64,000 nt of DNA from assembly GCA_964385695.1 (NCBI GenBank), contig CAYLQA010000010.1:13579-77578 (forward strand). The letters are read 5' to 3'. The translations under genes and the position numbers were made by a program. Every line of letters starts with the position of its first letter. Within the stretch, counting starts at the first letter, position 1. The notes under the pieces are model-generated. The model ran no database searches. It was not told the origin of the DNA and saw only the letters and a program-made list of their open reading frames with translations. Source of the DNA: CAYLQA01 sp964385695 (GTDB lineage Bacteria; Desulfobacterota; Desulfobulbia; Desulfobulbales; Desulfurivibrionaceae). Shown one piece after another: positions 32,702 to 40,596 of this stretch.

Positions 32702-35172
32702 ATTTCCCCTCTCAGAAGCCCCTCTCTCTCGACTCTCTCCTGCGGAAAGGTAAGCGTTGCCAGCCCATAGAGACAGAGACTCATAAGGATCACCACGGAA
32801 AATCCAAAATGGATGGCCAAGAGGGAGGCAAGCACTGCGCTAAGCACAGAAGCGCAGCCATTCACGCCCCAGGCCCAGGGAATAAGACCAGCCTCCAGTT
32901 CGCCGAGTTTGGCAAGGGCCAGGGGAAAGGGCATGCCCATTGCCACGCCCATGGGGGCGATGAGAAAAAGGGCAAACACCCCTTTGGCCCAGACCGGCCA
33001 TCCCTGTGCACTGTGAAAAAGATGGGCCAGACCCGCAGTGTAAGCAAGACAGACCACGACCAGACCCGCCACTGACAGGCGCATTACCTTTACTCCCCCA
33101 TAACGCACCCTCAAGTGCTGGGAGAGCATGCTGCCCAGACCGGCAAAAAAGAGAAAGGCACAGATAACCACGGCAGCCGCATAGAGAGGATGATGGAGAA
33201 AGAGAAGAAAGCGTTGCAGCATGGCGATCTCCAAAAAGAGAAAGCCGAGGCCCAGGCTGAAAAAGTAGCAAAAAACCCGCGAGACCCGCACCCGGCTCGC
33301 GCTGCGTAAAGCCTGGCGCTGGCGCCGGAAGAAGAAAAGCGGCAGAAGGATGAGAATGGTACTGGCCAGAAAGGCCTGCACCAGGGTGGCAAGCAACACC
33401 AGGTAGCCCCACTCGAGAAGAGAGACCCCGCCGCGCTCGCGCAGGGCAAAGATCTCCGCCAGGGTCCGCAGCTTGAGAAAATCCATGAAAAATGGGCGCT
33501 CATCGCTGGCCGGAGTAAGATTGAACTTGTAGCGCTCCATATACTCCGCAGCATCAGGCCCAGCCAGGGCCATGGTCCCATTATAAAAATACGGCTCCTC
33601 CAGGACGTTGAACGAGTTGGCCTCGTGCGCGGGCATGCCTGCGTAGTAACAGAGATCAAAGGAACGCGTGGCGGAAAAAAGCCCGGCCTGCTCGATCTCT
33701 TCCTTAAAAAACTCTCCCCTTTTCAACAACAAGGTCGTGGTCTGTAGCCCACGGATGAGAAGCAGGCTCTTTTCCGGCATGGCAATGCCTTTGTTTTTTA
33801 AGGCAGCAAGGGCGGAGGCAAAAAGTTTGAGGCTGTCTCGAGGCGGCAGGCGCAGCCAACGGCTCAACACCAGGTAGCCACCCGGGATGAGATGATCGTA
33901 ATACTCAGCCAGGGCCTCCACCGTATACAGATAGCTCTCACTCAAAGCGGACAGGCCGGCAGTTGCTGCGCCAAAGGAATCGAGCAGGGAGAGCTGGATC
34001 AGGTCATACTGTTCCGAGCTGGCAGTGACAAAGCCGCGTGCCTCAGCAAGGTGGGAGCGGACCGGGGGCAGAGAAAAAAGTCCGCCACTGAATGCGGCAA
34101 ACTCATGGTCCACCAACTCCCGCATCTGGGGGTTGAGCTCCACCGCCGTAATATCGAACACGCCATGAAAAAGCGCCTGCAAAACCTCGCTACCTCCACC
34201 AGCCCCTAAAACAAGCACCTTTTGCGGCTTAATAAGGTGGTAGGGAAGGGCCGAAGTCAGATGGTCGGTAAAGGCCAAGGTTTGCCTGTCGCCCTCATAG
34301 CGGTTGATCACGGTCATCCCGCCACCATCGGTAAAAATGGCCAGCTGCGGTGGCAGTTCACTGGTGGCGGTCAGGCTCAGGCCGGGTGCATGGCGCCAGG
34401 GTACCTCCTTACTGGCCATCACGGTAAGCAGGCCTAAAGGGTTGGAACGCCGGGCCAACACCTGTGTGCCCTTGATGCGCTGGGCCTGGCTCAGCTCCTT
34501 ATAGGGAGAAAGCCGGGGGGCGCCCCACTGACTCGGCAGGGCCTGCACCAGCAAAGCGGCAAGGATAAAAATCAGAGGCAGCCCCGAACGACTGCCAAGC
34601 TCCAGGGCGGCAAGACCACCGGCGCAAAAGGCAAGGGAGACAAGGAGCAACAGGACCCGCTCCGGAAAAAAGAGAAAAAGCAGGCCGATTAGCAAAAGGC
34701 TGCCCAACCCGGCGCCAAGGAGATCCATGCCATACAATCTCCCAACCTGGGCGGAAAAACAGGCCAAGGCGAGGGCCGTACTCAGAGCGGCAAAGAAAAA
34801 GGGCAGGGAGAGCAAAAGGTAGATGGCCAGAAGGGCCGGAAGTTGACGCGGCTCCCAGATCAGCGCCTCGGCATGAAAAGGGATGCGCTGGGCCAGGAAA
34901 AAACAAAGCAAGGCGCTCATGGCGAAAAGCACAAGACAGCCAAGGTAAACGCGGGAAAAATTGTTGAGCAATCGCTCGCGAAAAAGAGAAAAGATGGTGC
35001 CGCTGGCACCGTAGCCCAACAGGGCGAGGCTGATCACCATGGAGGCGAAATGGTGAAACTGGATGATGGAAAACATCCGAATGAGCAACAGCTCATAGGC
35101 CAAGGCAGTAAGCGAGACCAGGCACACGGCAAGAAAAGGCGGTCGGAATGCGGACGGCACAAGAGATACCAT
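32698..35172 (-). CDS. multi-spanning membrane protein with embedded spermidine-synthase-like domain
   Basis: The 824-residue protein has about seven membrane helices in residues 15-230, a soluble Rossmann domain at about 255-480 with the SAM/decarboxy-SAM motif VLVLGAGGGSEVLQAL and the acidic VELNP, and a further helix block from about 600 to 810. This membrane-helix, spermidine-synthase, membrane-helix layout is a known but functionally uncharacterised family. An aminopropyl or methyl transfer on a membrane or exported substrate is possible. The start follows the exported isoaspartyl methyltransferase gene by three bases, so they form an operon. Its stop overlaps that of the convergent dikinase-like gene. 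Confidence 0.82.
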   Translation of the reverse strand: MVSLVPSAFRPPFLAVCLVSLTALAYELLLIRMFSIIQFHHFASMVISLALLGYGASGTIFSLFRERLLNNFSRVYLGCLVLFAMSALLCFFLAQRIPFHAEALIWEPRQLPALLAIYLLLSLPFFFAALSTALALACFSAQVGRLYGMDLLGAGLGSLLLIGLLFLFFPERVLLLLVSLAFCAGGLAALELGSRSGLPLIFILAALLVQALPSQWGAPRLSPYKELSQAQRIKGTQVLARRSNPLGLLTVMASKEVPWRHAPGLSLTATSELPPQLAIFTDGGGMTVINRYEGDRQTLAFTDHLTSALPYHLIKPQKVLVLGAGGGSEVLQALFHGVFDITAVELNPQMRELVDHEFAAFSGGLFSLPPVRSHLAEARGFVTASSEQYDLIQLSLLDSFGAATAGLSALSESYLYTVEALAEYYDHLIPGGYLVLSRWLRLPPRDSLKLFASALAALKNKGIAMPEKSLLLIRGLQTTTLLLKRGEFFKEEIEQAGLFSATRSFDLCYYAGMPAHEANSFNVLEEPYFYNGTMALAGPDAAEYMERYKFNLTPASDERPFFMDFLKLRTLAEIFALRERGGVSLLEWGYLVLLATLVQAFLASTILILLPLFFFRRQRQALRSASRVRVSRVFCYFFSLGLGFLFLEIAMLQRFLLFLHHPLYAAAVVICAFLFFAGLGSMLSQHLRVRYGGVKVMRLSVAGLVVVCLAYTAGLAHLFHSAQGWPVWAKGVFALFLIAPMGVAMGMPFPLALAKLGELEAGLIPWAWGVNGCASVLSAVLASLLAIHFGFSVVILMSLCLYGLATLTFPQERVEREGLLRGEI

Positions 35173-35175
35173 GAT

Positions 35176-35949
35176 CTACCTCTTTTCCCCGCCACGGCCT
35201 ACAAGGGGCACAAATCGGACCGGCAGCAGTTGCCGGGTACGCACCACGCCGAGCTGATCCTTTTCCACCAGGACCAGATGCTGCACGCTAAAGCTGCTGC
35301 CCACCGGAATGATCATCCTGCCCCCGTTTTTCAGCTGCCTGACCAAGGGCGGCGGAACATGGCTGGCCGCGGCAGTAACCACGATTCCGTCAAAGGGTCC
35401 CTCTTGCGGCCAGCCGTTATATCCGTCCCCGACCCGCACCCGGACATTTTTATAGCCGAGCCGTATGAGTCGTTCGGCTGCAGAGTTGCCCAGGGGCTCA
35501 ATGATCTCCATGCTGAAGACCTGGCCGACCAGTTCGGCCAGAATGGCTGCCTGGTAGCCGGAGCCGGTGCCGATCTCAAGCACCTTGTCTCCTTGGGCTG
35601 GCTTGATCAGGTCGGTCATAATGGCCACGATATAGGGCTGAGAAATGGTCTGTCCGTAGCCAATGGGCAAGGGCCGGTTCTGGTAGGCCAAGGGGCGCAG
35701 GGGCTTTGCAACAAATTCATGCCGTTTTACCGTAGCCAGGGCTGTTAAGACCCGCTCATCCAGCCTCTCGTTGCCCAGGTATACGCTGGTACTGCGTACA
35801 TCCGTCGCAATCTGCCGCAGCAGGCGTTGGCGCGCCTTGGCATAATCCTCTGCCGCTGCCTGTGGCACGACAAAAAGCAGAAACAGCACGGCCATGGTCA
35901 CAACGCGGCTAATATTGTAAAAGGCGCGACAGCTTTTCATGTGCATCAT
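35176..35949 (-). CDS. protein-L-isoaspartate O-methyltransferase, exported form
   Basis: The 257-residue protein contains a complete Pcm domain: LPIGYGQTISQPYIVAIMTD, the SAM-binding VLEIGTGSGYQAA, and GGRMIIPVG. Before it stands a signal peptide (VVTMAVLFLLFVVPQAAAED), which places the enzyme in the periplasm. Cytosolic Pcm repairs isoaspartyl residues in aged proteins; an exported version would need SAM outside the cytoplasm or act during export, so its role is unclear. Exported Pcm-like proteins are known in Deltaproteobacteria. Several start codons are possible (35949, 35946 or 35940), none with a strong ribosome site. It is the first gene of a two-gene operon with the spermidine-synthase-like membrane protein. 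Confidence 0.85.
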   Translation of the reverse strand: MMHMKSCRAFYNISRVVTMAVLFLLFVVPQAAAEDYAKARQRLLRQIATDVRSTSVYLGNERLDERVLTALATVKRHEFVAKPLRPLAYQNRPLPIGYGQTISQPYIVAIMTDLIKPAQGDKVLEIGTGSGYQAAILAELVGQVFSMEIIEPLGNSAAERLIRLGYKNVRVRVGDGYNGWPQEGPFDGIVVTAAASHVPPPLVRQLKNGGRMIIPVGSSFSVQHLVLVEKDQLGVVRTRQLLPVRFVPLVGRGGEKR

Positions 35950-36060
35950 CCCATTGGGAAGGGGTGAATACCCCCATAACTCAAGTATGAAATGTTTGTT
36001 AGGGAAAAGTCAAAAAATACCTCCCTTCGGGTACTTCCACCGTTGATCATGCCGGAATAA

Positions 36061-36103
36061 TGCCTATCTTTTAGGCAAGGGAAAAGGCAATAGGTGCCTT
36101 TTC
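36061..36103 (+). promoter_or_regulatory. two adjacent hairpins in the leader of the coiled-coil protein gene
   Basis: Hairpin one is TGCCTA, TCTTT, TAGGCA (36061-36077). Hairpin two is GAAAAGGCA, ATAGG, TGCCTTTTC (36081-36103) with a perfect 9-bp stem. The two share the words AGGCA and TGCCT, so they can also pair across each other. Either a terminator-like attenuator or nested operator sites is possible. Confidence 0.5.
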
Positions 36104-36130
36104 AATGAACCATTTTTAGGGGAGAACACC

Positions 36131-36433
36131 ATGAACGTTCAAGACTATTGCCGCAATGTGGAGCTTGAACTCTCCTCCTGGAAATCAAAACTTGAGAGTC
36201 TGGATCACAAAATCCAGAGTATGCCTTCGATTGATAAGTACAGAATGCTGGGCAACATTGAAGGCCTGCACATCATCCTGACCGAAATGGATGACCGCAT
36301 CATGGAACTTCAAAAAGAGTGTCCCACGGAGTGGAATCCGATTCGGGAGGAGGTGCATGCTAAACTCAATGACCTGGAAGAAAGAGTCGATGCAAGCCAG
36401 AAGGCATTTCATGATTATGACTTCGGAGGTTAG
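36131..36433 (+). CDS. small helical (coiled-coil) protein of unknown function
   Basis: This 100-residue acidic protein is predicted to be almost wholly helical, with heptad-like spacing in VELELSSWKSKLESLDHKI and MDDRIMELQKECPTEW and in the C-terminal LNDLEERVDASQKAF. There is no signal peptide. GGGGAG lies seven bases before the ATG, and a good terminator follows 35 bases after the stop, so it is a single-gene unit. Similar small coiled-coil proteins occur in Desulfobacterota with no known function. I cannot assign a role. Confidence 0.75.
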   Translation: MNVQDYCRNVELELSSWKSKLESLDHKIQSMPSIDKYRMLGNIEGLHIILTEMDDRIMELQKECPTEWNPIREEVHAKLNDLEERVDASQKAFHDYDFGG

Positions 36434-36467
36434 CGCGCCACCAACAATCTGATCTAGTACTGTGATT

Positions 36468-36493
36468 GGGCAGCCTGTACAGGTTGCCCTTTT
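36468..36493 (+). terminator. rho-independent terminator after the coiled-coil protein gene
   Basis: The stem GGGCAGCCT (36468-36476) pairs with AGGTTGCCC (36481-36489) including one G-T pair, around a GTAC loop. TTTT follows. Confidence 0.8.
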
Positions 36494-36621
36494 CTATTAT
36501 GCACTTGGGTTACCGAAGACGTTCTTTTTACATCCCCCTTCTGTCCTGCTGAGCACCGCAGCCGCTGTCGGATAGAGACGCAAAAGCCTGTCTGAGGCGA
36601 AGCCGAGTTTTTTGCTGCTGC

Positions 36622-36650
36622 GCTGCTCGGCTGCGTAACGATGGGAAATT
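36622..36650 (+). repeat. degenerate dispersed repeat, copy A
   Basis: Twenty-five of 29 bases match the stretch at 47022-47050, including the shared blocks GCTGCTCGGCTGCGT and ATGGGAA. Both copies lie between genes. Confidence 0.5.
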
Positions 36651-36754
36651 TAACCCCCTCTATTCCGTCATAACTCTCTTTTATTGCGCTCTTCTCTTTG
36701 CCGATTCGCCTTGAGCGGGTACTATGGGTGTACCGACCAAGTAACATTAAACCG

Positions 36755-37405
36755 ATGATCATATTCGACCACGTATCCATAATAATCGCAGACAGGCAGC
36801 TTCTGCTCGACACATCCCTGACCCTCTCTGCCGGGGAAAAGGTGGTGCTCTGCGGCAAGTCGGGCAGCGGTAAGAGCACCTTGCTCAAGGCCTTGGTGGG
36901 CGGACAACGCTTAAGCTCAGGAGCTATCTCCATCAACGGCAACCGGGTGAGCCCGGAGCATATTGGCGCAATCCGCAGCCAGCTGGCCTATATCCCCCAG
37001 GAGCCACTCCTTGCCCATAAAAGCGTGCACGATGATCTGCTCCTGCCTTTCACCTTCAAGGCGCACCAAGAGAATCGCCCCACCGAACAGGATATTCACT
37101 CGGTCCTGGCCAGGCTGCACCTTGCCTCCGCCATTTTAGAGCGTAACAGTGCGACCCTCTCCGGCGGGGAAAAACAACGGCTGGTCATTGCCCGCGCCAT
37201 TCTGTTGGGCAAAAAAATCTTTCTTGCCGATGAGATCACCTCGGCCCTGGACCCGGAGAGCAAGGAGGCGGTCATGGCCTTTTTGCTCGATTCCGAACAC
37301 ACCGTTGTTTCCATCTCCCATGATCCGGACTGGATAGACCGTTGCGACCGGGTTTTCACCTTGGCCGACGGCAAACTGGAGGAGGGCCTGCATGGAAACC
37401 ATTGA
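36755..37405 (+). CDS. fetA: iron export ABC transporter, ATP-binding subunit (FetA-like)
   Basis: The 216-residue ATPase has Walker A GKSGSGKST, a Q loop in AYIPQEP, the ABC signature LSGGEKQR and Walker B IFLADE followed by ITSALD. It is short, as are FetA/YbbL proteins. The next gene overlaps by 14 bases and encodes the FetB/YbbM-type permease, which fixes the assignment. In E. coli FetAB lowers cytoplasmic iron and raises peroxide resistance. I start at the ATG 36755, where homology to the family begins; the frame is open to 36698, and no strong ribosome site was found for either start. Confidence 0.87.
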   Translation: MIIFDHVSIIIADRQLLLDTSLTLSAGEKVVLCGKSGSGKSTLLKALVGGQRLSSGAISINGNRVSPEHIGAIRSQLAYIPQEPLLAHKSVHDDLLLPFTFKAHQENRPTEQDIHSVLARLHLASAILERNSATLSGGEKQRLVIARAILLGKKIFLADEITSALDPESKEAVMAFLLDSEHTVVSISHDPDWIDRCDRVFTLADGKLEEGLHGNH

Positions 37406-38180
37406 CATTTCTCTGCCGCAGCTCGGCCTGCTCTATGTTTTTCTGCTGCTGCCGATCTATCTTATCTGGTGGCTGCGATTGGGGATTGTGCGCGATGTGC
37501 TGATCAGCGTCCTGCGCATGAGCGTGCAGCTGGTGCTGGTGGGGCTCTACCTTAAATATATCTTTGCCTGGAACACCCTGTGGATCAACCTGCTCTGGGT
37601 GGTGGTCATCATGGTGGTAGCCAACATCAATATCCTGAAAAAGGCCGGACTTAATGTAGGCAAGCTCTTCTGGCCCTCCCTGGCCAGCATCGGTTTGTCA
37701 ACCCTGTTGGTGAACGGAGTGTTTCTCTTCCTGGTGGTCCGCCCCACGCCGCTTTACGATGCACGCTACCTCATTCCCTTGGCCGGCATGCTCTTTGGCA
37801 ACTCCATGAGCGGCAATATCCTCTCTTTAGAGCGTTTCTACTCCCGGCTCAAGCGCAACGAAAATGAATTTCTCTCCTACCTGCTCATGGGCGCCACCCT
37901 GAAAGAGGCGGTCTACCCCTTTATGCGCGAGGCCCTCAAATCGTCGCTGGCGCCAATGATCGCCACCATGATGACCATCGGCATCGTCTCCCTGCCCGGT
38001 ATGATGACCGGTCAGATTTTAGGCGGCTCCTTCCCCCTGGTTGCCATCAAGTACCAAATCATGATCATGCTCGGCATCTTCAGCTCCCTGGTGCTCTCCA
38101 TGGTGGCTAATCTTTTTTTCTGCCTGCCCTTTTCCTTTGACGAGTACCAGATGCTCAGGCCGGAAATCTTCAAGAGGTAA
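37392..38180 (+). CDS. fetB: iron export ABC transporter, permease subunit (FetB-like)
   Basis: The 262-residue membrane protein belongs to the UPF0014/FetB family: about seven helices, with the conserved cytoplasmic loop GNSMSGNILSLERF and later MIATMMTIGIVSLPGMMTGQ. The start overlaps the ATPase gene by 14 bases. In E. coli this pair exports iron. It ends seven bases before the stop of a convergent MBL-fold hydrolase gene. Confidence 0.92.
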   Translation: METIDISLPQLGLLYVFLLLPIYLIWWLRLGIVRDVLISVLRMSVQLVLVGLYLKYIFAWNTLWINLLWVVVIMVVANINILKKAGLNVGKLFWPSLASIGLSTLLVNGVFLFLVVRPTPLYDARYLIPLAGMLFGNSMSGNILSLERFYSRLKRNENEFLSYLLMGATLKEAVYPFMREALKSSLAPMIATMMTIGIVSLPGMMTGQILGGSFPLVAIKYQIMIMLGIFSSLVLSMVANLFFCLPFSFDEYQMLRPEIFKR

Positions 38181-38187
38181 ATCGGCG

Positions 38188-39033
38188 CTAGACCGATACC
38201 GCCTCTTCTATCTCGCCCTTTTCCGTCAACTTGCAGGCCAGGGTGTTGGGGTCGTGATAGAAGAGAAACCAGACCTTTTCCTGGATCGCTTTGGGCATGA
38301 TTTCCTCCTTGGCGGCAACGGAATCCAGCGGGAAATTATCATAGGCCGTGATCCATAACGGATTGGTATAGGCGGTGTTGGGTAAAAGGTCGCCCATGTG
38401 CAGTGCTTTTTCTGTACCCGAGTTGAGCCAGACTATTTGGTGGCCGCGGGTGTGGCCGCCGGTGAGTTCGCAACGCACGCCCGGGACAACCTCTGCCGTA
38501 CCGTCGATCAGGTTGAGGTTCTTGCCCTCTTCCAAGCCCTGAAAGTTGACCGGCCAATAGGTGCTGGCCGAGCGCATGTTGGTGTGACAGACATCCTCCC
38601 ACTCCATACGCTGTATATGATGCATGGCCTTAGGGAAGGAGAGTTCGATCTCGCCTTGCTCATTGTGCATGGTGATGCCGGCTGCATGGTCAAAATCGCA
38701 ATGGGTAAGGATGACGTGATCGATATCCTCGCGGGAAAGGCCAAGGGCGGCCAGCTCTGCCGGAATGTCCCACTCTGGACCCAGGCGAAAAATCTTCTTC
38801 TGCTTGTCGCTCAGCTTATTGCCCAGGCCGGTTTCAATGAGCACATTTCCACTTGGTGTCCGCACCAGAATGGCGAAGTCGGCCAGCTTACAATAATTAT
38901 CTTCGCTGCAATCGCATTTCTTGTTCCACAAAACCTTGGGCACCACACCGAACATGGAGCCGCCATCTATCTCAAACACTCCGCCTTGCAGCCAGTGGAT
39001 TGTAAAATCTCCCAAACAAAACTCTGCTTTCAT
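38188..39033 (-). CDS. MBL-fold metallo-hydrolase
   Basis: The 281-residue cytosolic protein has the metal-binding motif THCDFDHAAG, a downstream metal-ligand histidine in TGGHTRGH, and LHMGDLLPN, as expected for the quorum-quenching-lactonase-like or UlaG-like part of the metallo-beta-lactamase superfamily. An unusual cysteine cluster (KKCDCSEDNYC, near residue 35) sits ahead of the domain. The start at 39033 has GGGAGGAAGG just upstream; the frame is open to 39108 without support. The substrate is unknown; lactone, phosphodiester or thioester hydrolysis are all possible. Confidence 0.87.
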   Translation of the reverse strand: MKAEFCLGDFTIHWLQGGVFEIDGGSMFGVVPKVLWNKKCDCSEDNYCKLADFAILVRTPSGNVLIETGLGNKLSDKQKKIFRLGPEWDIPAELAALGLSREDIDHVILTHCDFDHAAGITMHNEQGEIELSFPKAMHHIQRMEWEDVCHTNMRSASTYWPVNFQGLEEGKNLNLIDGTAEVVPGVRCELTGGHTRGHQIVWLNSGTEKALHMGDLLPNTAYTNPLWITAYDNFPLDSVAAKEEIMPKAIQEKVWFLFYHDPNTLACKLTEKGEIEEAVSV

Positions 39034-39347
39034 GCACCTTCCTCCCTGTCTCATCAATGCAAAACTTAACCAGCTAAGCATTTTACAGAGTTGGCCGAGG
39101 GATGTCACCAGCTTTGCAGCCTGGAAATACTATACGGGTGTGCATATTTGACCGAAATGGCCGTCAATACGGAAATACAAGAGGCCCGGAAAGGGGCCAT
39201 TTTACAGGCAGGGGTCCTCGGCAAGGGTGATTTAGTCGTGATCACCTAAGGAAGCCCGGCCCCCCCGGCACCAGAACCTGCTTACAACGCATCGTCTCGG
39301 TGCCGGTATTTTCTATGAGGTATACTGAGACCGTGGATCCGGGCCTA
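39034..39347. other. 314-bp gap, no gene seen
   Basis: The gap holds the promoter region of the MBL-fold gene and the 3' side of the next minus-strand gene. Two small hairpins are visible: GGCCC/GGGCC at 39183-39198 and GGTGAT/ATCACC at 39226-39246. Neither has a good T run. Confidence 0.45.
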
Positions 39348-39788
39348 TCAATCGAGCCTGGGCATCTTTATCTTCAGGCTTTCCTTATCTTTTTTACGCT
39401 CTACCTTAACCTGCATTTCAAGCTGACCGTTCTTCAGGCCCATGGCCAAGGGCAGCGCACCCTTATCCTCATCGATATGGAGGATACAACGCATCGTGCC
39501 AACGATGACATCAAACAGGTCGCGGCTTGGGGGACGCAGGGCGATTTTCTCACCATTACTCTTAATAGTCACGGTAACCTTGTCTCTTTTGCGCTTCAAA
39601 GAAAGCTTACTCGCCTTTTCCGTAATGGTGTAGAGAAGGGCCAGGGCCAGATACTTTGTTGCCTCTTCCGCAAGATCAGCGCCCGGGGCGTCCGCCACTT
39701 TTTGAATAGCGCTGGGATAATCGGTCTCAAGGTAGCAGTCGCACATCTCAATGAGTTTTAGGTGAGCATTGGGATCATGAATTTCCAT
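39348..39788 (-). CDS. conserved hypothetical protein
   Basis: This 146-residue cytosolic protein is not one I recognise. The N-terminal half is helical with two cysteines (IEMCDCYLETDYP), the middle is rich in lysine and arginine (KLSLKRKRDKVTVTIKSNGEK), and the C-terminus is beta-rich. AAGGAGG is four bases before the ATG, so the start is firm. No operon partner: the next gene is divergent. Confidence 0.7.
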   Translation of the reverse strand: MEIHDPNAHLKLIEMCDCYLETDYPSAIQKVADAPGADLAEEATKYLALALLYTITEKASKLSLKRKRDKVTVTIKSNGEKIALRPPSRDLFDVIVGTMRCILHIDEDKGALPLAMGLKNGQLEMQVKVERKKDKESLKIKMPRLD

Positions 39789-39934
39789 GGAGCCTCCTTA
39801 CTGGTAGATTAAATCGCTGCACACTCTTTTTTATCCTAGCCCATGAAACCACTCTCCTCAACGAGAAATGCGCCTTTTGCACAGATCGGCCCGCCCTCTG
39901 GCGTTTGCCCGGTAAATTGGGTACCCTGTCTTCC

Positions 39935-40444
39935 ATGGCAGATACAATAAAAATCGGCATCAGCGCCTGCCTTATTGGGAAAAATGTAAGGTATGACGGG
40001 GCGCAAAAACGGGATGCCTTCCTCATGGATATCCTTGGCCAACGTGTGGAGTTTGTCCCGGTTTGCCCGGAGGTGGAGTGCGGTTTAAAAGTCCCCCGAC
40101 CACCAATGCAGCTCATTAAGCACGACAAAGAAATTCGGCTTACAATAATTGCCTCCGGCGAGGACCAAACCGATCTTTTTGCTGCCTGGTGCAGGCAGAA
40201 GATGGCACACCTCAAAGAGCAAAAGCTGGCTGGCTTTATCTTAAAAAGCAGGTCGCCAAGTTGTGGGGTGCACAGCACGAAAATTTTTAATCCTTCCGGC
40301 ACGGTCCTCACCACCGGTTCAGGCCTTTTTGCCCAGGCGCTGAAAAATTCCTTACCATCTGTGCTGCTGGCCGAAGAAGAGGATCTGCACGACGATAATT
40401 TTTTAAAAAACTTCATGGCCATGCTCAAAATTTCTTCCCCATAA
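39935..40444 (+). CDS. DUF523-family protein
   Basis: The 169-residue protein matches the DUF523 family: ISACLIGKNVRYDG at the N-terminus, FVPVCPEVECGLKVPRPP in the middle, and LKSRSPSCGV, with conserved cysteines that may bind a metal or act as thiols. No function is established for the family. I start at ATG 39935; a TTG 30 bases earlier is possible. It is divergent from the previous gene. Confidence 0.88.
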   Translation: MADTIKIGISACLIGKNVRYDGAQKRDAFLMDILGQRVEFVPVCPEVECGLKVPRPPMQLIKHDKEIRLTIIASGEDQTDLFAAWCRQKMAHLKEQKLAGFILKSRSPSCGVHSTKIFNPSGTVLTTGSGLFAQALKNSLPSVLLAEEEDLHDDNFLKNFMAMLKISSP

Positions 40445-40596
40445 ACAGCCCACTTCTCCGACTCACTATTCCGGCCTCTGCAACAAATCCTTTGCCTTTT
40501 CCCAACAAATTGTTGCTACCATAATTGTATGGGTAATATGGGTGAGCCCATCACACCTGAAAAGTTAAAGATTATCGTTATGGTGGTTGATTGAAC

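Larger units (their letters stand above)
36434..36754. other. 321-bp gap with terminator and degenerate repeat remnant
   Basis: Apart from the terminator at 36468-36493, this gap holds a GC-rich stretch with AGCCGAG at 36601-36607 complementary to CTCGGCT at 36626-36632. Part of it (36622-36650) recurs in degenerate form at 47022-47050. I see no gene here; the promoter of the ABC operon should lie in the last 100 bases. Confidence 0.5.

Noticed and set aside
39183..39204. Hairpin GGCCC/GGGCC followed by ATTTT as a terminator
   Set aside because: There is no plus-strand gene ending before it, and on the minus strand no T run follows.
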